Source: Paenibacillus_AM sp052180255
GTDB taxonomy: Bacteria > Bacillota > Bacilli > Paenibacillales > NBRC-103111
DNA length: 64,000 nucleotides
Reading direction: 5' to 3'
Assembly: GCF_052180255.1 (NCBI RefSeq)
Contig: NZ_CP197466.1
Span: 2,480,001-2,544,000 of the forward strand
In this document: piece after piece, positions 57,549-64,000 of the stretch
Numbering within the stretch: the stretch's first letter is position 1
Layout: every line of letters begins with the position of its first letter
Made by a program: the position numbers and the translations under genes
The notes under the pieces: generated by a model
What the model was told of the DNA's origin: nothing
Seen by the model: the letters and a program-made list of their open reading frames with translations, nothing else
The model's database searches: none

Positions 57549-58532
57549 TTAAAACTCAGCTAAATCGCGCATTGCTTGTTTAATCGCATCCAGATCTAAC
57601 ATGAAAAACTTTTCAAGCGGAGGGCTATAAGGCATAGCAGGTACATCTGGACCGCATAACCTGCGAATCGGTGCATCGAGCTGGAATAAACATTTTTCCG
57701 CGATAATGGCGGATATTTCACCACCAATGCCGCCTTCTTTGTTGTCTTCATGGATAATAAGTACTTTACCCGTCTTGATTGCGGCTTCAATGATCGCTTC
57801 TTTATCAATGGGATATAACGTGCGAAGATCGAGAATATGTGAACTGATTCCCTCTGCGGCAAGCTCGTCAGCAGCCTGCAGCGCATAATGCAGCATCAGA
57901 CCGAATGCGATAACGGTTATATCTTCCCCATCGCGCTTCACTTCGGCCTTACCAATGGGCAAGGTGTAATCCTCTTCAGGCACTTCCCCTTTTATCAAGC
58001 GATAACAGCGTTTATGTTCTAGGAAAAGAACGGGATCTTCATCACGGATCGCCGCTTTCAGTAAACCTTTTACATCATAAGGGGTAGAAGGTGCTACGAT
58101 CTTAAGACCAGGTACATTGGCAAAAATAGCTTCAATACTCTGGGAATGATACAGCGCACCATGTACACCGCCCCCGTACGGGGCTCGAATAACGAGCGGA
58201 CAATGCCAGTCATTATTTGACCGATAGCGCATTTTCGCTGCTTCACTAATAATCTGATTTACAGCAGGCATAATAAAATCGGCAAATTGCATCTCGGCAA
58301 CAGGTCGCATGCCATAGGCTGCCGCACCAATTGCTACACCAACAATGGCTGACTCGGCAAGCGGGGCATCGATCACACGATCTTCCCCAAACTCTTCTAA
58401 CAACCCCTTCGTTGCCCGAAACACCCCTTCACGAATTCCTACGTCCTCTCCTACAATGAACACCTTCTGATCCCGTTTCATTTCCTCACGAAGTGCCAAT
58501 GCAACTGCATCGATATAGGTTAATACTGGCAT
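57549..58532 (-). CDS. bkdAB: Branched-chain 2-oxoacid dehydrogenase E1 beta subunit
   Basis: Transketolase-like E1 beta of 327 residues. It has VFIVGEDVGIREGVFRAT (about 24-41), AESAIVGVAIGAAAYGMRPV (about 59-78), RAPYGGGVHGALYHSQSIEA (about 115-134) and HEDNKEGGIGGEISAIIAE (about 265-283). It pairs with the alpha subunit encoded 16 bp upstream. Confidence 0.94.
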   Translation of the reverse strand: MPVLTYIDAVALALREEMKRDQKVFIVGEDVGIREGVFRATKGLLEEFGEDRVIDAPLAESAIVGVAIGAAAYGMRPVAEMQFADFIMPAVNQIISEAAKMRYRSNNDWHCPLVIRAPYGGGVHGALYHSQSIEAIFANVPGLKIVAPSTPYDVKGLLKAAIRDEDPVLFLEHKRCYRLIKGEVPEEDYTLPIGKAEVKRDGEDITVIAFGLMLHYALQAADELAAEGISSHILDLRTLYPIDKEAIIEAAIKTGKVLIIHEDNKEGGIGGEISAIIAEKCLFQLDAPIRRLCGPDVPAMPYSPPLEKFFMLDLDAIKQAMRDLAEF

Positions 58533-58547
58533 TTTTTCATGACCCTC

Positions 58548-59543
58548 CTAGTTCCCATACACGTACTTAAGTGTGCTTTCGGGCTCGGGAAATGGCGCCT
58601 TCTCCGCATACTCGGTTGCGTCATCCACCTCATGAGCAATCTTAGCTAATAATTCTTGCTCGTTTCCCTCATCCCACAGCCCTACCTTTTGTAGATAAGT
58701 TCGAAACCCTCGAACAGGGTCATTGTTTTTTGCCGCAGCTACTTCCTCTTGTGAGCGATATTGCCGGTCATCATCATCACTGGAATGTGGATTGATACGA
58801 TACATCTTGGCTTCGATTAGTGTGGGTCCACCACCTCGTCTGCCCCGTTCAACGGCTTCCTTCATCACTTCATACACCGCAATCGGATCATTTCCGTCCA
58901 CTTTCACACCAGGGAATCCATACCCTTGCGCCCGCATGGCTACACTTTCACAAGCAAGCTGTTTATGAAGTGGTACAGAAATCGCATATTGATTATTTTC
59001 ACAGAAAAAAATAACGGGCAGTTTGTGCACACCAGCAAAATTGGCTCCTTCGTGAAAATCGCCCTGATTGCTCGTTCCCTCACCAAAACTCACATACACG
59101 ACAAGATCTTTACCTTCGAGTTTGCCCCCAAGTGCAATGCCTACGGCATGAGGAATTTGCGTTCCGACCGGGCTGGATGCCGTCATTATATTGTGTTTCC
59201 GACTACCAAAATGCCCTGGCATCTGCCTGCCGCCACTATTGGGATCTTCTGCTTTCGCAAACACATTTAACATGGAATCTCGGCTGCTCATCCCGAACAC
59301 ATGAACAAATGCCAGATCCCGATAATACGGACAGGCATAATCTTTACCGTTAACTAAAGCGAAAGCTGCTCCAACCTGAGCTGCCTCTTGCCCTTGGCAG
59401 GATAGGAAAAATGGTATCTTTCCCGCTCGATTCAAGATTGACATTCGCTCATCGAGCTTACGAGCAAGCAGCATATATCGATACATATCGATCACTTGTT
59501 CATCACGAAGACCCGCTTGCTGGTGGCGATTCTTGATCGTCAT
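58548..59543 (-). CDS. bkdAA: Branched-chain 2-oxoacid dehydrogenase E1 alpha subunit
   Basis: Thiamine-diphosphate-dependent E1 alpha of 331 residues. The ThDP motif runs from FGEGTSNQGDFHEGANFAGV (about 153-172) to ENNQYAISVP (about 181-190). The phosphorylation-loop-like region is YRINPHSSDDDDRQYRS (about 249-265). It decarboxylates 2-oxoisovalerate and related branched 2-oxoacids. No E3 is present in the operon, so E3 must be supplied elsewhere. Confidence 0.94.
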   Translation of the reverse strand: MTIKNRHQQAGLRDEQVIDMYRYMLLARKLDERMSILNRAGKIPFFLSCQGQEAAQVGAAFALVNGKDYACPYYRDLAFVHVFGMSSRDSMLNVFAKAEDPNSGGRQMPGHFGSRKHNIMTASSPVGTQIPHAVGIALGGKLEGKDLVVYVSFGEGTSNQGDFHEGANFAGVHKLPVIFFCENNQYAISVPLHKQLACESVAMRAQGYGFPGVKVDGNDPIAVYEVMKEAVERGRRGGGPTLIEAKMYRINPHSSDDDDRQYRSQEEVAAAKNNDPVRGFRTYLQKVGLWDEGNEQELLAKIAHEVDDATEYAEKAPFPEPESTLKYVYGN

Positions 59544-59545
59544 AC

Positions 59546-60709
59546 TCAGACGCTCCCTCCTTCCGCTTCCTTCAATAAATGCCCACTAATCACAAGGCGC
59601 TGAATTTCATTCGTTCCTTCATAAATTTGTGTAATTTTGGCGTCACGCATAAATCGCTCAACCCCATATTCCCGAATGTATCCATACCCGCCGAGGATTT
59701 GAACCGCTTCTGTCGTCACTTCCATGGCCGTATCACTTGCGAACAGCTTTGACATCGCAGACGAACATCCATAAGCTAGCCCTTGATCTTCCCGCCATGC
59801 CGCCTGATACGTAAGCAGCCTAGCTGCTTCGATCTTCGTTGCCATATCAGCTAGCTTGAACTGAATGGCTTGCATCTTCGAAATGGGCTTTCCGAACTGC
59901 ACACGCTGCAACGCGTACTTGATTGCGAGATCAAACGCCCCCTGTGCAATCCCTACTGCTTGGGCTGCAATCCCACTACGACCACCATCTAACGTTTTCA
60001 TTGCAATCTTAAAACCTTCACCTAATTGCCCTAGCATGTTTGCCTTCGGCACCTTGCAATCCTCGAAAATAACCTGTGTCGTAGAAGAGGAGCGAATGCC
60101 CATCTTCTTTTCTTTTTTACCAATGGTTAGTCCAGGGGTGTCTTTCTCCACAATAAATGCCGTTATGCCTTTATGCTGCAAAGCTGGCTCTGTCTGGGCA
60201 AATACGATAAAAACGTCTGCGTGTCCCCCATTAGTAATAAATATCTTGGTCCCATTGAGTACCCACTCATCTCCAAGCAGAGCAGCTGTTGTCTTCATGT
60301 TGCTAGCATCTGAGCCGGATCCGGTTTCGGTTAAGCAGTAAGCTCCCATCCATTTACCTTCTGCCATTGGACGCAAGTACTTTTGTTTCTGATCTTCGGT
60401 TCCATATTGATATACCGGCCAGCTCGCTAGCGAACAGTGAGCCGATAATGTTACTCCGACAGAGGCATCAATCTTGGATAGCTCCTCTACTGCAAGTACG
60501 TAGCTCATATAGTCGGCTCCTGCTCCACCGTACTTCTCCGGCCATGGAATTCCGGTTAAACCAAGATCTGCCATCTTCTTCCAAATGGTCATATCCCATC
60601 TTTCTGTCTCATCCCGCTCAATGGCTGTCGGTTCCACTTCATGAATGGCGAACTCACGAATCATTTTACAAAGCATCAATTGTTCATCTGATAACTGGAA
60701 GTTCATCGC
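59546..60709 (-). CDS. Acyl-CoA dehydrogenase (upstream copy)
   Basis: Acyl-CoA dehydrogenase of about 387 residues, start taken at MNFQLSD (60709); the open frame begins at 60715. Signatures are MGAYCLTETGSGSDASN (about 117-133) and QILGGYGYIREYGVERFMRD (about 340-359). The catalytic Glu lies in QIYEGTNEIQR (about 365-375). It resembles the downstream paralogue at 53067, so the operon carries two related dehydrogenases for different chain types. Confidence 0.92.
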   Translation of the reverse strand, partial: AMNFQLSDEQLMLCKMIREFAIHEVEPTAIERDETERWDMTIWKKMADLGLTGIPWPEKYGGAGADYMSYVLAVEELSKIDASVGVTLSAHCSLASWPVYQYGTEDQKQKYLRPMAEGKWMGAYCLTETGSGSDASNMKTTAALLGDEWVLNGTKIFITNGGHADVFIVFAQTEPALQHKGITAFIVEKDTPGLTIGKKEKKMGIRSSSTTQVIFEDCKVPKANMLGQLGEGFKIAMKTLDGGRSGIAAQAVGIAQGAFDLAIKYALQRVQFGKPISKMQAIQFKLADMATKIEAARLLTYQAAWREDQGLAYGCSSAMSKLFASDTAMEVTTEAVQILGGYGYIREYGVERFMRDAKITQIYEGTNEIQRLVISGHLLKEAEGGSV

Positions 60710-60724
60710 TTCCACGCCCCCTGC

Positions 60725-63700
60725 TCACATATTCCTTCTATACTGCCCCCCGACTTCATAGAGGGCGTGTGTGATCTGTCCTAACGAACAATATTTCACA
60801 GTCTCCATTAGCTCTTCAAAAATATTCTCACCACTTTGTGCAATCTTTTGTAATTGTTTCAGCATCATGTGGCTTACTTCTTGATTCTTTTCTTGAAAAT
60901 GCTTCAGATTCGCGATTTGCAGTTCTTTCATCTCTGTTGAAGCCCTTGCAAGCTCAATCATGGGCGCGACATAATCCTCTGCCAATGTCAGTGGATTCTC
61001 GAATGTATTCACCCCAATAATCGGCAGCTCCCCACTATGCTTAAGCTGCTCGTAATACATTGATTCCTCTTGAATTTTTCCCCTTTGATACTGGGTCTCC
61101 ATTGCCCCTAGCACGCCGCCTCGATCATTAATACGCTGGAATTCTGCAAGTACGGCCTCCTCTACGAGATCCGTTAATTCCTCCATAATGTAGGCACCTT
61201 GCAGCGGGTTTTCATTTTTCGCTAGACCAAATTCCTTCGTAATGATCATCTGAATTGCCATTGCACGTCGAACGGACTCTTCGGTTGGCGTAGTAATGGC
61301 CTCGTCATAGGCGTTGGTGTGAAGGCTATTGCAGTTATCATGGATAGCAATAATCGCTTGAAGGGTCGTACGTATATCATTAAAGTCTATTTCCTGGGCA
61401 TGCAAGGAGCGACCTGATGTCTGAATGTGGTACTTCAACTTCTGCGAGCGGTCATTACCACCGTACATTTGCTTGATAACTGTCGCCCAGATTCGCCTTG
61501 CAACACGCCCCATCACCGTATATTCCGGGTCCATGCCATTGGAAAAGAAGAATGATAAATTCGGCGCAAAATCATCAATATGCATACCCCTACTCAGGTA
61601 ATATTCCACATACGTAAAAGCGTTGGATAGTGTAAATGCAAGCTGAGAGAGCGGGTTCGCACCTGCTTCTGCAATGTGGTAGCCCGAGATCGAGACCGAA
61701 TAATAATTACGAACGTGATGATCGATAAAATATTGCTGAATGTCTCCCATCATCCGCAGTGCAAAATCTGTGGAGAAGATACAAGTGTTCTGACCTTGAT
61801 CTTCTTTCAAAATATCTGCTTGCACTGTACCCCGCACATTTGCCAACGTGTAAGCTTTGATCTGATCATATTCTTGTGAACTAGGTTCACGCTGATTCTT
61901 ATGGATGAATTTTTCAACTTGCTGTTCAATCGCTGTATTCATATACATCGCTAGAATGAACGGCGCAGGTCCATTAATCGTCATCGATACGGAAGTAGAG
62001 GGATGGCATAGATCAAAACCCGCGAACAGCTTTTTCATATCATCAAGCGAACAGACGGATACGCCGGACTGACCAATTTTCCCATATATATCAGGTCGAT
62101 AATCAGGATCGTTGCCATACAAAGTAACCGAGTCAAAAGCGGTCGAAAGACGCTTCGCATCATCATTCTTCGATAAATAGTGAAAACGGTGATTGGTACG
62201 TTCAGGTGTACCTTCTCCTGCGAATTGACGCTTTGGCTCTTCCCCTTCTCTTTTAAAAGGAAACACGCCAGCCGTATACGGGAACTGCCCTGGAACATTT
62301 TCCTTAAGTCCCCACTTCACTTGTTCACCCCAATCTTCATAGGTGGGCAAAGCGATTTTCGGAATAGATAAGCCTGAAAGGGAGGTTGTAAAAAGCTGAG
62401 TACGAATTGCTTTATCTCGAACGTAGGTAACGAATTCTTTTTGCCGGTAAGAATCTTGGAGGGTTTGCCATTGATCTAATAATTGACGGCATTCCGGATG
62501 CAGCTGATCTTCAAAAAGTGCAATCTGCTCATTCATATGGGCTAGAAGATCTGGATCGACATTGGATTGTTCCAGCACTCGCTTGGCACCATCGAGTTGG
62601 AAGAGTTTGCGCGCAACTATGATTTGCTCTTCGGTAAACTTTTTATACTGCCTTACAGCGCTTACAATTTCCGCCAAATACATCGTACGATCGGGTGGTA
62701 CAATAAAGTTTTTCCGACTCCTCGTTTCCTTGACCTCAAGGGTTGAATCCCAATTCGTACCACATTTATGATTAATGATGTTAATTAAAGCCCGGTATAA
62801 CACATTCGTGCCCGGATCATTGAACTGACTGGCAATTGTTCCGTAAACGGGAAGCTCGTCATCTGGAGTATGGAAAAGCTGATGATTCCGCTGATACTGT
62901 TTCTTCACATCTCGAAGGGCATCTTCAGAACCCTGTCTTTCGAACTTGTTAATTGCGATAAGATCGGCGTAATCAAGCATCTCGATCTTCTCAAGCTGGG
63001 AAGGCGAGCCAAATTCAGATGTCATCACATAAATACCTACATCTGAGATCGCGTGAATACCTGCATCGCCTTGTCCAATCCCTGCTGTCTCAACAATAAT
63101 TAGGTCAAACCCTGCTGCCTTCGTCACTTGAATCGCGTCCTTGATCGCTCCTGATAATTCGGACTTCGACTTTCGAGTAGCTAGAGAACGCATGTACACA
63201 CGTGGATTATGAATGGCATTCATCCGTATTCGATCACCAAGCAGTGCGCCTCCGGACTTCTGTTTAGACGGATCAACGGATAAGATCGCAACCGTTTTGC
63301 TTGAAAAATCGTTTAAGAACCGTCTAACGAGCTCATCTGTTAAGGAAGATTTCCCAGCCCCGCCAGTACCTGTGATACCAATTACTGGGGCATTCGATGT
63401 AGCTGCCTCTGATATCACTCCTGATCTCTCGGTCACACCTAACTCCTCAACCGCAGCTTCTGATCGTGAAATTAGCCGTGCGATGGCAAGGGAGTTGCGC
63501 TTAATCTCTACACCCACCTGCTCCGGTTCTTCTGATATACTTCGAACTGTCGGAAAGTCCGATTCCCGTAACATGTGATTAATAATGCCTTGAAGTCCCA
63601 ATCGTCTGCCATCATCAGGGGAGTAAATTTTGACAATTCCGTAAGTTTCAAGCTCTCGAATCTCATCCGGTACAATGACACCGCCACCACCGCCAAAAAT

Positions 63701-63985
63701 CTTAATGCCGTAGGCGCCTTTTTCACGAAGCAAATCATACAAATACTTGAAATACTCCACATGCCCACCTTGGTAAGAGCTGATTGCGATTCCTTGCACA
63801 TCTTCTTGAATGGCTGCATTCACTACTTCATCTACAGAGCGGTTATGACCCAGATGAATGACTTCCGCACCCGATGCTTGCATAATTCTCCGCATAATAT
63901 TGATGGATGCATCATGCCCATCGAACAGGCTGGATGCTGTAATGAACCGCAACTTATGTTTTGGACGATAAATCTGGGTTTCCAC
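60725..63985 (-). CDS. icmF: Fused isobutyryl-CoA mutase (IcmF)
   Basis: Large fusion of 1086 residues, the usual IcmF length. Domain order: B12-binding domain (about 10-140; DGHDASINIM is the DxHxxG-type His motif), P-loop G-protein chaperone like MeaB/ArgK (about 200-420; GTGGAGKSSLTDE Walker A about 206-218, INKFERQGSEDA about 345-356), linker, then the mutase TIM barrel (about 530-1086). It interconverts isobutyryl-CoA and butyryl-CoA with adenosylcobalamin; some IcmFs also act on isovaleryl/pivalyl-CoA. The start is GTG at 63985, with GGAGGAG 5-6 bases upstream, near the window edge. It heads the visible part of the operon. Confidence 0.95.
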   Translation of the reverse strand: METQIYRPKHKLRFITASSLFDGHDASINIMRRIMQASGAEVIHLGHNRSVDEVVNAAIQEDVQGIAISSYQGGHVEYFKYLYDLLREKGAYGIKIFGGGGGVIVPDEIRELETYGIVKIYSPDDGRRLGLQGIINHMLRESDFPTVRSISEEPEQVGVEIKRNSLAIARLISRSEAAVEELGVTERSGVISEAATSNAPVIGITGTGGAGKSSLTDELVRRFLNDFSSKTVAILSVDPSKQKSGGALLGDRIRMNAIHNPRVYMRSLATRKSKSELSGAIKDAIQVTKAAGFDLIIVETAGIGQGDAGIHAISDVGIYVMTSEFGSPSQLEKIEMLDYADLIAINKFERQGSEDALRDVKKQYQRNHQLFHTPDDELPVYGTIASQFNDPGTNVLYRALINIINHKCGTNWDSTLEVKETRSRKNFIVPPDRTMYLAEIVSAVRQYKKFTEEQIIVARKLFQLDGAKRVLEQSNVDPDLLAHMNEQIALFEDQLHPECRQLLDQWQTLQDSYRQKEFVTYVRDKAIRTQLFTTSLSGLSIPKIALPTYEDWGEQVKWGLKENVPGQFPYTAGVFPFKREGEEPKRQFAGEGTPERTNHRFHYLSKNDDAKRLSTAFDSVTLYGNDPDYRPDIYGKIGQSGVSVCSLDDMKKLFAGFDLCHPSTSVSMTINGPAPFILAMYMNTAIEQQVEKFIHKNQREPSSQEYDQIKAYTLANVRGTVQADILKEDQGQNTCIFSTDFALRMMGDIQQYFIDHHVRNYYSVSISGYHIAEAGANPLSQLAFTLSNAFTYVEYYLSRGMHIDDFAPNLSFFFSNGMDPEYTVMGRVARRIWATVIKQMYGGNDRSQKLKYHIQTSGRSLHAQEIDFNDIRTTLQAIIAIHDNCNSLHTNAYDEAITTPTEESVRRAMAIQMIITKEFGLAKNENPLQGAYIMEELTDLVEEAVLAEFQRINDRGGVLGAMETQYQRGKIQEESMYYEQLKHSGELPIIGVNTFENPLTLAEDYVAPMIELARASTEMKELQIANLKHFQEKNQEVSHMMLKQLQKIAQSGENIFEELMETVKYCSLGQITHALYEVGGQYRRNM

Positions 63986-64000
63986 ACAATCTCCTCCATT

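Overview
The window looks like a chromosomal segment of a low-GC Gram-positive bacterium, most likely a Paenibacillaceae-type member of the Bacillales. The evidence is strong AGGAGG-type ribosome binding sites, many TTG/GTG starts, a Gram-positive lipoprotein transporter with a Fur box, BceAB- and YxlEFG-like ABC modules, an FMN riboswitch, and T-tailed intrinsic terminators. The genus is inferred from gene content only.

Region 1 (about 1-11,700) is the main result: an integron-like array of mobile gene cassettes. Eleven full recombination sites of about 160-170 bp (attC-like, positions 1737-10059) and one remnant (about 1076-1089) lie in the same orientation, one after each cassette, all read on the minus strand. 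A tyrosine recombinase (10574-11500) lies upstream of the first cassette, with only about 25 bp between its stop codon and the first cassette junction. The two ends of each cassette carry matching variable bases, the sites fold through long arms with compensatory changes, and the junction has the form G^TTANNN. Together these reproduce the logic of integron cassettes. The recombinase, however, is XerC/D-like, lacks the extra segment typical of IntI, and points the same way as the cassettes. Cargo: three GNAT acetyltransferases, an APH-like phosphotransferase, a methyltransferase, a small tyrosine-phosphatase-like protein with an ATT start, an FRG-domain protein, a cyclase-family hydrolase, two unknown proteins and two cassettes with no ORF. 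An IS110-family element has inserted into the distal attC.

Region 2 (11,727-20,660) is an 11-gene minus-strand operon led by an IclR regulator. It encodes the 3-hydroxyanthranilate (lower kynurenine) meta-cleavage pathway to pyruvate and acetyl-CoA, ending in a strong terminator.

Region 3 (20,760-49,420) is ordinary chromosome: MOSC protein, exonuclease III, a Fur-controlled heme uptake/HugZ operon, an S51 peptidase-GNAT fusion, a lipid methyltransferase/PAP2/DedA/two-component operon, a radical SAM protein, an FMN-riboswitch-controlled EamA transporter, a YxlEFG-like ABC module with a divergent regulator, a short MutS2 paralogue behind an elaborate attenuator-like leader with a 7-codon leader ORF, a BceAB-type transporter with a two-component system, and oligoendopeptidase F.

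Region 4 (49,550-63,985) is one long minus-strand operon for branched-chain acyl-CoA and propionyl-CoA use: fused isobutyryl-CoA mutase, two acyl-CoA dehydrogenases, branched-chain 2-oxoacid dehydrogenase E1 alpha/beta and E2, thiolase, 3-hydroxyacyl-CoA dehydrogenase, and the methylcitrate-cycle genes prpB, prpC and prpD. It links valine/isobutyrate-type carbon flow to propionyl-CoA disposal.
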